Source of the DNA: Clostridium bovifaecis
GTDB taxonomy: Bacteria > Bacillota > Clostridia > Clostridiales > Clostridiaceae
Direction of reading: 5' to 3'
Length of the DNA stretch: 64,000 nt
Assembly (NCBI GenBank): GCA_009738435.1
Contig: CP046522.1
Location: 2,573,249 to 2,637,248, forward strand
Below, piece by piece: positions 17,406 to 27,249 of this stretch (its first letter is position 1; the number at the start of each line of letters is the position of its first letter). Position numbers and translations under genes: made by a program. The notes under the pieces were generated by a model, which saw only the letters and a program-made list of their open reading frames with translations, was not told where the DNA came from and searched no databases.

Positions 17406-19145
17406 ATGAATAAAATGAAAAATAAGTATATGTTTATCCCTATGATTACAATGTTACTCTCTATCCTTTTCATTATCGTAGCCACTGTGGCTTATAAACC
17501 TCAAGGTTCTAAATCTTATACTGAATTTTTAGAGGATGTTAAGAGCAAGAAAGTATCTACAGTATACTATACAAGCTCTCCTCAAATAAAAATTAAGCTT
17601 ACTGATGGGAAAATCTATGAAACCGATAATCCAAGAAGCTTAGATTTTAAAGAAGCCATGCTTAAAAACGGTGTTAAAGTTTCTGAACAAGGTTATGTTT
17701 CTCCTTTTGAAGTTATACCTTATGCTGTTCTAGGGGCTTCTGTAGTCGCTTTGATCGTTATGACTATAAAACAATCTAAAGTAACTTCTAGGGGAATGCG
17801 CTCAGTGGATACTTTAGATACAGCTGCCATAGAAAATACTGGTTTTAACTTTGAAAACGTTGCAGGAAACGAAGAAGCAAAAGAAAGCGTAAAGGATATA
17901 ATAGACTTTTTAAAAACCCCTGAAAAGTACAGCGCTTATGGTGCTAGAATGCCAAAGGGAATTATTCTCTATGGAGAGCCGGGAACAGGTAAAACTCTGC
18001 TTGCTAAAGCTGTAGCCGGAGAAGCTGGTGTTCCATTCTATGCTATGTCCGGTTCAGATTTCGTTCAGATATATGTTGGTGTGGGTGCCAGCAGAATAAG
18101 ACAATTATTCAAAAAAGCAAAATCTCACGGAAAAGCAGTTATCTTTATTGATGAAATAGATGCTATTGGTAAAAAGAGAGATGGTTCCAGCAATGGAGGT
18201 TCTGATGAAAGAGATCAGACTTTGAATGCACTGCTTACGGAGATGTCAGGTTTTAATGAAAAAGAAGGTATAATTGTAATGGCGGCAACAAACAGATTAG
18301 ATATGTTAGATGCTGCCTTATTAAGACCTGGTAGATTCGATAGACACATTGAGGTTTCTCTTCCTGATGTAGCTGCAAGGGAAAAGATATTAAATCTACA
18401 CTTAAAAAATAAACCTGTTGTAGATTTAGATGTTAAAGAATGGGCTCAAAAAACTTCTATGTTCTCAGGAGCAAAACTTGAGCATTTAGTTAACGAAGCT
18501 GCTATTTTAGCATGTAAGGACGATAGCAAATACATTCAAGATATTCATTTAGATAAGGCCTTTTCCATAGTCTTAGCAGGATATGAAAAACAAAATAGAG
18601 GCCATATAAAAGATCTTGACAGACAGATTACTGCTTACCATGAAGCTGGACATGCTCTTATTTCAGCGAAAGTGCTTCCAGAGGAAAAGTTATCAAAGGT
18701 TACAATAATACCAACCACTAACGGTGCTGGTGGATATACTTTAAGCATTCCTGAAGACAAGATGTATCAAAATAAAAACTATCTTTTCAATAGGATAATG
18801 GTGCTTCTAGGTGGTAGAGCTGCTGAGGAAATCATCTTTGGAAAAGAAAAAATAACTACAGGAGCTTACAGCGATCTTAAACACTCAACAAATTTAATAA
18901 CTAACATGGTTACAGCTTATGGTATGGGAGAATCCTTAGGACTTCTTACCTTGGCCGAAATAGGCGACTTATCATCTTCAACTAAAGAAGGCATCATCCA
19001 AGAATGTAAGTCTCTTATAGACAAATTGTATGAAAATACAAAGAAGCTTTTACTTTCTAACAGACATCTGTTAGAAGAGATTACAAATCAACTGCTTGAA
19101 AAAGAAACTCTTTATCATGAAGACATGGAAAAAATAATGCACTAA
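17406..19145 (+). CDS. FtsH-type membrane AAA+ zinc metalloprotease
   Basis: 579 residues. There are two transmembrane helices (about 11-29 and 105-121) with a short extracellular part. The AAA+ domain has Walker A GEPGTGKT (about 190-197), Walker B FIDEIDAIG and arginine fingers RPGRFDR. The M41 peptidase has HEAGH (412-416) and a downstream Asp (YSDLKH). It degrades membrane and short-lived cytosolic proteins. It is slightly shorter than classical FtsH and has no tilS/hpt neighbours, so it is probably a paralogue. The weak SD GAAGGGATGGG precedes ATG. Confidence 0.92.
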   Translation: MNKMKNKYMFIPMITMLLSILFIIVATVAYKPQGSKSYTEFLEDVKSKKVSTVYYTSSPQIKIKLTDGKIYETDNPRSLDFKEAMLKNGVKVSEQGYVSPFEVIPYAVLGASVVALIVMTIKQSKVTSRGMRSVDTLDTAAIENTGFNFENVAGNEEAKESVKDIIDFLKTPEKYSAYGARMPKGIILYGEPGTGKTLLAKAVAGEAGVPFYAMSGSDFVQIYVGVGASRIRQLFKKAKSHGKAVIFIDEIDAIGKKRDGSSNGGSDERDQTLNALLTEMSGFNEKEGIIVMAATNRLDMLDAALLRPGRFDRHIEVSLPDVAAREKILNLHLKNKPVVDLDVKEWAQKTSMFSGAKLEHLVNEAAILACKDDSKYIQDIHLDKAFSIVLAGYEKQNRGHIKDLDRQITAYHEAGHALISAKVLPEEKLSKVTIIPTTNGAGGYTLSIPEDKMYQNKNYLFNRIMVLLGGRAAEEIIFGKEKITTGAYSDLKHSTNLITNMVTAYGMGESLGLLTLAEIGDLSSSTKEGIIQECKSLIDKLYENTKKLLLSNRHLLEEITNQLLEKETLYHEDMEKIMH

Positions 19146-19171
19146 TAAAATTGCTAGGGCAATTTTATTAG
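19142..19171 (+). repeat. hairpin overlapping the ftsH stop
   Basis: CTAATAAAATTGC and GCAATTTTATTAG are perfect 13-bp inverted arms with a 4-nt loop. No T run follows, so it may stabilise the mRNA 3' end rather than terminate. Confidence 0.6.
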
Positions 19172-19260
19172 TAGTGGAGCAGTGGAGACGCCAAAGCGCA
19201 AAGTGGAGAAGTGGAGGTATTTTATAATTTAAAGTTCTCCACTACTCAACTTCTCCACTA
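19172..19260. repeat. AGTGGAG direct and inverted repeats
   Basis: AGTGGAG is repeated four times on the left and its complement CTCCACT occurs twice on the right, so the segment can fold back on itself. It is intergenic with no ORF. Confidence 0.6.
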
Positions 19261-19261
19261 T

Positions 19262-19292
19262 AAAGGATTTTGCTTGGCAAAATCCTTTTATT
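19262..19292 (+). terminator. terminator for ftsH
   Basis: AAAGGATTTTGC and GCAAAATCCTTT form a perfect stem with a 3-nt loop, followed by TATTTTTC on the plus strand. It overlaps the stop of the convergent gene. Confidence 0.7.
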
Positions 19293-19995
19293 TTTCGTCC
19301 TCTAGTATCTCCTCAAGAACTCCTTTTTCCTCATAAACTCTTCTATATCTAATCATCATCTCAGTAAAAATATCTGCAGAAGTTGGTGGTGTTACAGTTA
19401 TAGCATTGGCTCCAGCTTCGATAGTCTCTCTTATACTCTCATCGCTAGACCCGCCTGTAGCTAGTATGGGGAAATCAGGAAAACTCTTTCTAATTTCTCT
19501 AACTACGTGAGCAGTTCTCTTCCCAGCAGAAACATTTAAAATGCTGGCACCAGCATCAATTCTAGCTTGTATATCTTCAGTTTCTGATACTACAGTTACC
19601 ACTACAGGTATATCTACAGTTTTTCTTACCCTGCTTAATACTTGATTTGGAGTAGGGTTATTTAAAACAACTCCATAAGCTCCTTTAAATTCCGCATCTA
19701 ACGCTAGATTAACCACTCTCTTACCGGTAGTTAGTCCTCCTCCAACTCCACAAAAGACAGGCTTATCTGTTCCTGTCATGATAGCTGCCGTTATAACAGG
19801 CTGAGGAGTAAAAGGATAAACTGCCAATATGGCATCTGCATTTGTATTCCTTATAAGTGCAACATCTGTACTAAATATTAGGGATTTTATTCTTTTTCCA
19901 AGAACTATAATTCCACTGGCTTCTCTTATACACTCGGGAACCTTAATCATATTGCTTCTTAAAATTCCATTTATCTCTGGTACATTCTTCTTCAT
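19288..19995 (-). CDS. TIM-barrel protein of unknown specificity
   Basis: 235 residues. Regular beta/alpha alternation and glycine-rich strand ends (GVGGGLTTGKR, DAGASILNVSAG, LATGGSSDES, AGANAITVTPP) indicate a TIM barrel with a phosphate-binding site like IMPDH or NanE-type enzymes. Clostridial homologues are usually named only as hydrolase or barrel proteins; I do not recognise a specific reaction. The internal ATG is used because GGAGGAAATT is adjacent; the ATG at 20007 lacks an SD. It is monocistronic. Confidence 0.65.
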   Translation of the reverse strand: MKKNVPEINGILRSNMIKVPECIREASGIIVLGKRIKSLIFSTDVALIRNTNADAILAVYPFTPQPVITAAIMTGTDKPVFCGVGGGLTTGKRVVNLALDAEFKGAYGVVLNNPTPNQVLSRVRKTVDIPVVVTVVSETEDIQARIDAGASILNVSAGKRTAHVVREIRKSFPDFPILATGGSSDESIRETIEAGANAITVTPPTSADIFTEMMIRYRRVYEEKGVLEEILEDEK

Positions 19996-20168
19996 AATTT
20001 CCTCCAATCGTAATCTCTAACTCTATAAATTTTCCTATCTATTATATATCATTTCCTTAGTATATCATAATAATTAACTATTTCAAGAAATAGAAATTAA
20101 AATATAAATCCAACTTAAATTTCTAAGTTATAGCTTTAACTTTCTAACCCTTCTAACCTTTGCCCTAC

Positions 20169-21155
20169 TTAAAAATCTTTCTTTGCAAGAGCCCATGATA
20201 TGATACTTCCCCCCACAAGCCCGCCTATATGAGCAAAATTATCGATGTTGGGAAGGGCAAAGCCAATAAAAACATTTATAGCTACTACAGATAATATATT
20301 TTTTAGCATCTCTTTTCCTCCTCTAGTTCTCGCTTTTAATGCTAAAACTAGTACTGCGCCTAAAAGGGCAAAAATAGCCCCTGAAGCACCTATAGACACT
20401 CCCCCTGAAAAGAGATAGCTTGAAATTGATGCAATTATTCCTCCAATAAGATAAATTATTAGATATTTCACCTTTCCATATGCTCTTTCAACAGCTGGTC
20501 CTAATGCATTTAAAGCATACATGTTAAGAACTAAATGCAAAAGTCCTCCATGAAGAAACATTGAAGTAAATAACCTATAATATTCTCCACTTGAGATAAG
20601 AGTATTTTCATTAGCTCCTAAATAAATAAGCACTCTTACATCGCTATCTAAGATATTCCCGGAAAAAAATGCAGTTATAGCATACATAATTATATTAATT
20701 AGGATTAAAGCTATGGTAATTTTAGAACTTCTATTTATCCGTTTTTCATGATCCAGTTTTTTCTTATAATCTAGAACATGATCTATTTGAGCTGCTAAGG
20801 TTTCATTATATGGCGAATAATACAGAACCTTTTTGTCCTTTTCATCCAATACTATTAAATCACTTTCAAACCCTTCAGCCATTAAGTGCCAGTTGCTGTT
20901 TCTCTTAGAACTGTCAACCATTAGCACCCTTATAATCCTCACATTATATGGATAATTGTTATGAATAAAGCTAATATCTAAATTATTTATATTATCTTCC
21001 TCTAAAAATACTACATAATTTTTTACTTCTCCTATTGTATTGCTCATACCCCAAATCTCTTTACTATTGTCTAGAGTTTTAAATTCCTCAATGCTATAGT
21101 TATAATATTTATTAAACATATCTATAATAAATTTAGTTTGTTTACTTTTTCTCAT
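20169..21155 (-). CDS. rhomboid family intramembrane serine protease
   Basis: A cytosolic N-domain of about 155 residues precedes six transmembrane helices. The nucleophile serine is in GASGAIFALLG and the catalytic histidine in NFAHIGGLVGG; the L1-loop and HGGLLHLVLNM signatures are present. It cleaves single-pass membrane proteins within the bilayer. Start 21155 (MRKSK) is preferred for GGGAGG six bases upstream; ATG 21161 is nearly as good and the 21203 start is unlikely. The N-domain resembles those of Firmicute GluP-like rhomboids. Confidence 0.88.
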   Translation of the reverse strand: MRKSKQTKFIIDMFNKYYNYSIEEFKTLDNSKEIWGMSNTIGEVKNYVVFLEEDNINNLDISFIHNNYPYNVRIIRVLMVDSSKRNSNWHLMAEGFESDLIVLDEKDKKVLYYSPYNETLAAQIDHVLDYKKKLDHEKRINRSSKITIALILINIIMYAITAFFSGNILDSDVRVLIYLGANENTLISSGEYYRLFTSMFLHGGLLHLVLNMYALNALGPAVERAYGKVKYLIIYLIGGIIASISSYLFSGGVSIGASGAIFALLGAVLVLALKARTRGGKEMLKNILSVVAINVFIGFALPNIDNFAHIGGLVGGSIISWALAKKDF

Positions 21156-21230
21156 GCCCATCCTCCCTCTCCTATAAAATCTGATATCTGATGTGGCTGG
21201 CACCTATATCAGCCTCCTTAAATATAAATA

Positions 21231-21254
21231 ACAACACCTAGTTTTAGGTGTTGT
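21231..21254 (-). terminator. hairpin terminator after the HD-GYP gene
   Basis: ACAACACCTA and TAGGTGTTGT arms with a short loop and a T-containing minus-strand tail, just after the stop at 21260. Confidence 0.65.
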
Positions 21255-21259
21255 TTATC

Positions 21260-22318
21260 TTATGCTATGGATTCAATAACTATATCTAAATGTTCTAACA
21301 AATCCACTTCATAAAAGTGAATAGGTCGTCTCGTCTCTGCATCGTATAATACTCTTATTACTGGCCTGTCTGGAAAGCCAATATTTTGTCTTATAACATA
21401 TCCTTCTACATTATTTGAAAGTCTAACGCAGCATCCTAATGGGTATATAGCAAAGGTGTCTTTAAACTTTACAACCATCTCTTCATCAAACATAGTTCCG
21501 CTTCCTGCTAATATAAGTTCATATGCTTCATTAGGACTAAACTTTTTTCTATAACTTCTGTCATTGCTCACCGCATCATATACGTCACAAATGCAGACCG
21601 CCTTGCCAAACTTAGATATCTGGTTTCCACACAGTCCATAAGGATAACCACTACCGTTTACTCTTTCATGATGCTGCTCTACAGCTTTCAATACAATATC
21701 AGAGATATACATATTCTTAAGCAAAATTTCTCTTCCATATATAGGATGATTTTTAATTTCTAAAAACTCATCTTCTGTTAAGCTTCCTTTTTTATTTATA
21801 ATTTTGTTTGATATTTTTGTCTTGCCTATATCATGAAGAATAGCTCCTTTTCCCAGCTCCTTAAGTTCATCATCCCTAAAGCCTAAAGCTTCTCCTAAAA
21901 AAGCTGACATGATTCCTGTATCTATGCAATGAACAAAAGTATAATTATCATGGGTTTTAATATCGTATAAACTTCTATTTATATCGCCAGAATCTATTAT
22001 ATACTCTATTAAATTTTCAACAATCATTAGGGAGTCTTTAGCTTCTTTTCTATTAGCATTATTTAAATTTTTAATAACTTTATCCATGTTCTTCATGGTT
22101 AATTGCTTTAACTTGCTTAATCTTTCATCTTCTACATATACATCTTCTAATCTTTCATCTTCTATATATAAGTAAAAAACTCCCAATTCCTTTAACTTTT
22201 TAATATATTGGGCTGTAAGTTCGATTCCAGCTCTTAATAAAACGCTGCCGTCATTAGTTAAAATGCTTTTCCCTAAAATATCATTTTCCCTCACTCTATT
22301 TATAAACTCTAATCTCAT
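21260..22318 (-). CDS. HD-GYP domain protein, probable c-di-GMP phosphodiesterase
   Basis: About 352 residues. An N-terminal region of about 110 residues is followed by an HD-GYP domain with HDIGKTKI and HHERVNGSGYP, the metal and GYP signatures. Family members hydrolyse c-di-GMP to pGpG/GMP. The C-terminal beta-rich extension (about 290-350: YPLGCCVRLSNNVEGYV) is common in Firmicute HD-GYP proteins. The start at MRLEF is chosen because GAGGTGG precedes it. Two c-di-GMP riboswitches lie 11-13 kb away, so a regulatory link is plausible but unproven. Confidence 0.88.
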   Translation of the reverse strand: MRLEFINRVRENDILGKSILTNDGSVLLRAGIELTAQYIKKLKELGVFYLYIEDERLEDVYVEDERLSKLKQLTMKNMDKVIKNLNNANRKEAKDSLMIVENLIEYIIDSGDINRSLYDIKTHDNYTFVHCIDTGIMSAFLGEALGFRDDELKELGKGAILHDIGKTKISNKIINKKGSLTEDEFLEIKNHPIYGREILLKNMYISDIVLKAVEQHHERVNGSGYPYGLCGNQISKFGKAVCICDVYDAVSNDRSYRKKFSPNEAYELILAGSGTMFDEEMVVKFKDTFAIYPLGCCVRLSNNVEGYVIRQNIGFPDRPVIRVLYDAETRRPIHFYEVDLLEHLDIVIESIA

Positions 22319-22481
22319 ATTCCACCTCAATAGTAATCGTACTCTCTAGTTGATTTTAAAAACTATCAATTACTATTATATTACACCTTATTCTATTTTT
22401 CATCATATTTTAGAGAAAATTGTAACCTTTCAAACATTTTAACTATATTTGAATAAATAGCATTAAAAACTTTATTAAACT

Positions 22482-24275
22482 TTATTTATCTAGCATATCT
22501 AAAAGTTCATTAAATCTAGCTATAGTATCTTCAATAGGCTTTGGTGTAGTCATGTCTACTCCTGCCTTCTTTAAAATATTTATAGGATAATCAGAACCCC
22601 CAGCCTTTAAGAAACCTTTGTACTTTTCAACCGTATCTCCGCCATCTTCCAGTATAGACTTTACAAAAGAGTTAGCTGCTGAATAACCTGTAGCGTACTG
22701 ATAAACATAAAAGTCATTATAAAAATGTGGAATCCTAGCCCATTCCATATCGATTTCTTTATCTACGATTATGTCTTCTCCAAAGTATTTAACATTTAAA
22801 TCATGATAGATTTTGCATAAATCTTCGCTAGTTAAAGGTTCGCCTGCATCTATTTTTTCATGAGTTATTTTTTCAAATTCAGCGAACATGATTTGTCTAA
22901 ATACAGTAGTTCTTATCTGCTCAAGCTGAGTATTTATAAGGTAAAGCTTCTTCTTTTCGTCCTTTTCATTCTCTATAAGATAATTTATAAGCAAGTTTTC
23001 ATTTACTGTAGAAGCCACCTCTGCGCAGAATAAAGTATAATCAGCATAAGTATAAGGCTGCTCTTTTCTTGAATAATAAGAATGAATAGAGTGACCCATT
23101 TCATGAGCTAGAGTTGATACATCATTTAGCTCATAGTTATAGTTTAATAAAACGTAAGGCATAGTGTCATAGCTTCCCCAAGAATAAGCTCCTTTTCTTT
23201 TACCCTTATTTTCGTAAATATCTATCCATCCGCTTTCAATTCCCTCATCAAATATCTTTAAATACTCTTCTCCTAGAGGTTTTAAAGCTTCTTTTATAAT
23301 CTTTACTCCTTCATTAAACTCTATATTGGACTTTGGTGCATCAATTACAGGTACATATAAGTCATACATGTGAATTTCATTAAGACCAAGGAGTTTCTTT
23401 TTAGTTCTTACATATCTATGAAGGCTATCTAAATTATCATTTATGGTTTTTATCGCATTATCATAAACCTCTAGTGGTATATCATTAGGTTTTAAAGAGG
23501 CCTCTAGAGAGCTATTGTACTTTCTTGTCTTAGCTACAAAGGAAAAATTCTTTATTGAAGATGTAAGAGAAGAAGCTATGGTATTTTTAAAGTGCTCATA
23601 GGTATTGAATAATGCCTTAAAAGCAGCTTCTCTAACTTTTACATCCTTAGATTTAATAAATATAGAGTAGTTTCCTTCTGTAAGCTCTACTTCATTTCCT
23701 TCCTCATCTTTAATGGTTGGAAATGTCATATCTGCATTTGTAAGCATACCAAAAATACTTGAAGGAGCATTTAAAGCATCAGAAACAGAAGCCATAAGCT
23801 CTTCCATGTCCTTACTTAGAATATGAGGCTTTCTCTTTAACACCCTTTGTAACATAAATTTATATACTTTAAGCTCTTGATTTTCTTCTATTGCCTTTTC
23901 TATAGTACCTTCTTCATAGGATAGAATCTCTGGTATGAAGAATGCTTCCATAGCTGCAAGTTCTGCTGAATAAGCTTCTACTTTATTTTTTATGGATTGA
24001 TTAGAGTTATTTGAAGTATCCTCATCTGATTTTAAAAATGCATAAACAAAAAGCTTATCGGCAAGCCTTGATATTTCTTCATCTAATTTTAAAAAGTTTA
24101 AAAGTTCTCTAGAATCCTTAAGCCTTCCTTGAAATTCCCTTAACTTTGGAGCCATTTCTTTAAGTTTTATAAAATCTTTTTCCCACTCCTCAGCGCTTGC
24201 ATAAATCTTCTCTATATTCCACTTATCTTCTTTAGAAATCTCTTCTCTTCTTTTTACTTTTTTAACCTCAGACAT
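22482..24275 (-). CDS. pepF: oligoendopeptidase F (M3 family)
   Basis: 597-residue cytosolic zinc peptidase. HEMGH is at 391-395 with the downstream acidic ligand in the ENLLIN/AEVAST helix, and the all-helical N-domain is complete. It degrades peptides of about 7-17 residues. The length is typical. SD GAGGTGCTGAATC precedes ATG. It is a single gene without obvious operon partners. Confidence 0.95.
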   Translation of the reverse strand: MSEVKKVKRREEISKEDKWNIEKIYASAEEWEKDFIKLKEMAPKLREFQGRLKDSRELLNFLKLDEEISRLADKLFVYAFLKSDEDTSNNSNQSIKNKVEAYSAELAAMEAFFIPEILSYEEGTIEKAIEENQELKVYKFMLQRVLKRKPHILSKDMEELMASVSDALNAPSSIFGMLTNADMTFPTIKDEEGNEVELTEGNYSIFIKSKDVKVREAAFKALFNTYEHFKNTIASSLTSSIKNFSFVAKTRKYNSSLEASLKPNDIPLEVYDNAIKTINDNLDSLHRYVRTKKKLLGLNEIHMYDLYVPVIDAPKSNIEFNEGVKIIKEALKPLGEEYLKIFDEGIESGWIDIYENKGKRKGAYSWGSYDTMPYVLLNYNYELNDVSTLAHEMGHSIHSYYSRKEQPYTYADYTLFCAEVASTVNENLLINYLIENEKDEKKKLYLINTQLEQIRTTVFRQIMFAEFEKITHEKIDAGEPLTSEDLCKIYHDLNVKYFGEDIIVDKEIDMEWARIPHFYNDFYVYQYATGYSAANSFVKSILEDGGDTVEKYKGFLKAGGSDYPINILKKAGVDMTTPKPIEDTIARFNELLDMLDK

Positions 24276-24384
24276 GATTCAGCACCTCATTTCAAAATTT
24301 ATTCTTGTTTGCCTTTATCTTTCTTTATACTTAATCTTCAGCTCCAGCCCTTAAATGTGCTGAAGTTAGCGCTCTCCACTGCAC

Positions 24385-24786
24385 TTACTGGTATTCTTCC
24401 TTCTTATTTTCTGCCTCTTCAAATGCTTTTTCCATTTCAGTTTTTATAAGGTCGCATACTTCATTTAGTTTTTCTACCATGTCACTATGTTCTTCTTCGT
24501 AATTAAACTTTACTACCCATGTAGGGTTATATTCATCGTCTACTTCTTCTATCTCGTAACCCTTTTCTTCAAAAGCTTCTAGATCAAATAAATCATATAC
24601 AGCAGTAAACTCCCACTCTTCTACATCTTTCTTAGTATCAAAGTATACACTTACCTTATCTTCATCTGCATTGTAGTAAAATTTAGTTACATACTCTGCT
24701 CCCTCTCCTACTTCATAGCTTCCCATTTCACTTATAAACTTATTATCCTTATCTACTTCCATTAATACTAATGCTGCAAATTCCAT
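24385..24786 (-). CDS. acidic conserved hypothetical protein (DUF6762-like)
   Basis: 133 residues, very acidic, with an alpha/beta start (MEFAALVLMEVDKDN) and a charged C-terminal helix. It recalls a small clostridial family annotated as DUF6762, but this is from memory and was not tested. SD GGGTGTT precedes ATG. The function is unknown. Confidence 0.6.
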   Translation of the reverse strand: MEFAALVLMEVDKDNKFISEMGSYEVGEGAEYVTKFYYNADEDKVSVYFDTKKDVEEWEFTAVYDLFDLEAFEEKGYEIEEVDDEYNPTWVVKFNYEEEHSDMVEKLNEVCDLIKTEMEKAFEEAENKKEEYQ

Positions 24787-25032
24787 ACTAACACCCTTTC
24801 ATCTTTTATTCTAACCTCTAGTCACTAATCTTTAAAACATAATTAGCAATTTAAAATTTCCCTACTGTTATTACTATTTTTATTATAATTACCTTATACT
24901 ATACTCATATTAATGTTCTTATTTATTAGCAGTAGAGATTTATCCGATGACTAACCGCCGTCTGTTTATTGCCAAATATATATAATATTAGCATATAAGA
25001 AGATTTAGGTAAATTATTCTACCATAAAAAAT

Positions 25033-25060
25033 GCTCAGTAGAAGATTTATTCTACTGAGC
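25033..25060 (-). terminator. terminator after the ssb-like gene
   Basis: GCTCAGTAGAA and TTCTACTGAGC arms, followed on the minus strand by ATTTTTT. Confidence 0.8.
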
Positions 25061-25080
25061 CTGCTTCTAAACTTATTAAA

Positions 25081-25431
25081 TTATATAGCTTCAACATTTT
25101 CTTCCTTTGAAGTCTTCCAATCTAAAAATTGTATTTCCTGGGCAATAACCTCGCTTATGTATCGTTTTTCTCCTTCTTTAGTTTCATAATCTCTCATTTG
25201 TAGTCTTCCAATTACACATATACGACTTCCCTTATTAGTATACTTTTCTAATCTTTCTGCATTCTTATCCCAAGCAACTATTGGTATAAAATCCACTACT
25301 CTTTCTCCATTTGCTCCCAAAAATCCTCTATCTACAGCTAATCTAAAAGCAGCAACACATTTATCACTATCTTTAAGACGTTTAACTTCGATGTCTTTAG
25401 TTATTCTTCCAATAAACATTACTTTATTCAT
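25081..25431 (-). CDS. short single-stranded DNA-binding protein
   Basis: 116 residues forming one OB fold (MNKVMFIGRITKDIEV, FRLAVDRG, VDFIPIVAWDKNAERLEKYTNKGSRICVIGRLQ). The acidic C-terminal tail ending DDDIPF-like, present in housekeeping SSB, is missing, so this is probably an accessory paralogue. The start at 25431 is preferred because GGAGGAAAGATCA precedes it. It is monocistronic. Confidence 0.85.
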   Translation of the reverse strand: MNKVMFIGRITKDIEVKRLKDSDKCVAAFRLAVDRGFLGANGERVVDFIPIVAWDKNAERLEKYTNKGSRICVIGRLQMRDYETKEGEKRYISEVIAQEIQFLDWKTSKEENVEAI

Positions 25432-25680
25432 TGATCTTTCCTCCAATATCAATAATATATTTTCTATAAATTATAACCACCTTTATGTTTATTAAACTAT
25501 ATCATCATACTTTTTTTGGTAAAATATAAAAATATGATAAAAATTCTAAATAACCCTTTCCAATTTATTCTTAATTTGTATAAGAAATCATGGTATAATT
25601 TAATATAATCTATTTCCAAATTGAAAATATCACGAAATAAGGATTATTTGTATGTTTTTTAGAGTAGGAGGTGCTGAAAA

Positions 25681-27207
25681 ATTAATAAATTTGATTATAT
25701 TATTATAGGCGCAGGTATGGGGGGCTTAAGTGCTGGAAATTTCCTTGCTAAATACAATAAAAAAGTGCTCATACTTGAAAAACACAGTATTCCCGGAGGA
25801 CTTGTTACATCTTTCAAAAGGAAGGGAGTGCAGTTCGATCTCGGTATTGAAAGCCTCTACGAACTTAAAGAAGGTCAGACAATACCACAATTTCTAGAAT
25901 TCTGGGGGACAACTATTAATGCGCAAAAGAATACTGGAGATATTTGCTGCTTCATCGATGGAAAAAGATATGATTTCCGTCATGATAGATTAAAAGAGGA
26001 TTTTATAGCCGCTTTCCCAAATAATAAAGATGATGTCAATCTCATTTTTGATATAAACGAAAGAATGTATATAGAAATGAATTCTGGGACTGGAGCACCT
26101 AAACCACCTTATGAAATGAACTTAGTTGAGCTTATGAAATTTGGTATTAACAACTTTATAAAGAAACCTACCTTTATGAAATATGGTATGAAAGATGCCA
26201 GTGTTGTACTAGACAAATTAACACAAAATCCTGTTTTACGCTCTGCCATATACAGCAAAGGGATTTTTCCTATGGTATATATGGCTTATGCTTACCGCTT
26301 TAATGTTATAGGTAAAGACTATTATCCAACATATGGCATGCAAGCTATTCCAGACGCTTCGGTACAAAGTTTTACCTCAAACGGAGGAATTCTTAAACTA
26401 AAAACCGAAGTTATGGAAATTCTTATTGAAAACGGCAGAGCAATTGGTGTTAGAACTAAAGATGGAGAATGTTATTATGCAGGTAATGTTATCAGCAATG
26501 CATCACCGCACTTTACATATGATTTACTTCCTGATAGCCTGACTACCAAAAACAAAATGAAGCAAAAACTTGAGGGGAAAGAAATATTTCCAAGCATCTG
26601 TGCTTTGTTTATGTCTGTGAAAAATGATTATAACTTTGAAAATATCAGTTGTTTTTCTTTCTTAAGCAGCATTAATTATAAAGATAATCACAAAAACTTT
26701 ACGCCTGAAAATTGCCCCATAGAGATGGTCGTCTATCCAAAAAAGCCAGATGATATATACAAAGCTGCAGTTGCACTTTTGCCAATCCCATACGAGTACC
26801 ATAACTATTGGGAAACTAGTGTAAAACGAGAACGTGGTGAAGCATATTACAAACTTAAAGATGAAGTAACAGATACGGTTTTATCGAGGCTCGATTCATT
26901 GCTTGGCAATAGGTTCAAAGATAGTTTAACTCTTGCAGAGCTGTCAACTCCAATTACATTTGAGCGATATACCTACAGCAAAAATGGCTCCTTTATGGGT
27001 TGGTCTATTGATGCTAAAAACTATGGAAAGTTCCTAAAACAGAAAACTGATGTGGCCAACCTATATCTATGCGGCCAATGGGTATTTCCGGGCTTCGGTG
27101 TGGCAGGTGTGATGGCAAGTGGATATTATCTTGCAAAAGATTTGCTGAAATTGGACGGTATTGATTTAGAGAGAGATTATAAAAATTATTTTATGCAAAA
27201 TAATTGA
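25681..27207 (+). CDS. FAD-dependent phytoene desaturase/retinol saturase-like oxidoreductase, probable ATT start
   Basis: About 508 residues. The N-terminal dinucleotide-binding motif is FDYIIIGAGMGGLSAGNFLAK and the C-terminal FAD motif is NLYLCGQWVFPGFGVAGVMASG, as in the CrtI/RetSat group that desaturates, saturates or isomerises polyenes. The substrate is unknown; no other carotenoid gene is nearby. The first ATG (25717) would cut the FAD motif. An optimal SD AGGAGGTG (25666-25673) sits 7 bp before ATT 25681, giving MNKFDYIIIGAG. No ATG, GTG or TTG fits. The ATT may be real or a base error. Confidence 0.85.
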   Translation: MNKFDYIIIGAGMGGLSAGNFLAKYNKKVLILEKHSIPGGLVTSFKRKGVQFDLGIESLYELKEGQTIPQFLEFWGTTINAQKNTGDICCFIDGKRYDFRHDRLKEDFIAAFPNNKDDVNLIFDINERMYIEMNSGTGAPKPPYEMNLVELMKFGINNFIKKPTFMKYGMKDASVVLDKLTQNPVLRSAIYSKGIFPMVYMAYAYRFNVIGKDYYPTYGMQAIPDASVQSFTSNGGILKLKTEVMEILIENGRAIGVRTKDGECYYAGNVISNASPHFTYDLLPDSLTTKNKMKQKLEGKEIFPSICALFMSVKNDYNFENISCFSFLSSINYKDNHKNFTPENCPIEMVVYPKKPDDIYKAAVALLPIPYEYHNYWETSVKRERGEAYYKLKDEVTDTVLSRLDSLLGNRFKDSLTLAELSTPITFERYTYSKNGSFMGWSIDAKNYGKFLKQKTDVANLYLCGQWVFPGFGVAGVMASGYYLAKDLLKLDGIDLERDYKNYFMQNN

Positions 27208-27209
27208 AA

Positions 27210-27240
27210 TTAACATTTGGTGCCTGTCACCAAATGTTAA
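27210..27240. repeat. 13-bp inverted repeat between convergent genes
   Basis: TTAACATTTGGTG-CCTGT-CACCAAATGTTAA is perfect. The central GGTGCCTGTCACC resembles another dispersed bacterial repeat word. It could terminate both genes, though no T tract follows. Confidence 0.6.
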
Positions 27241-27249
27241 CCCCAAATG

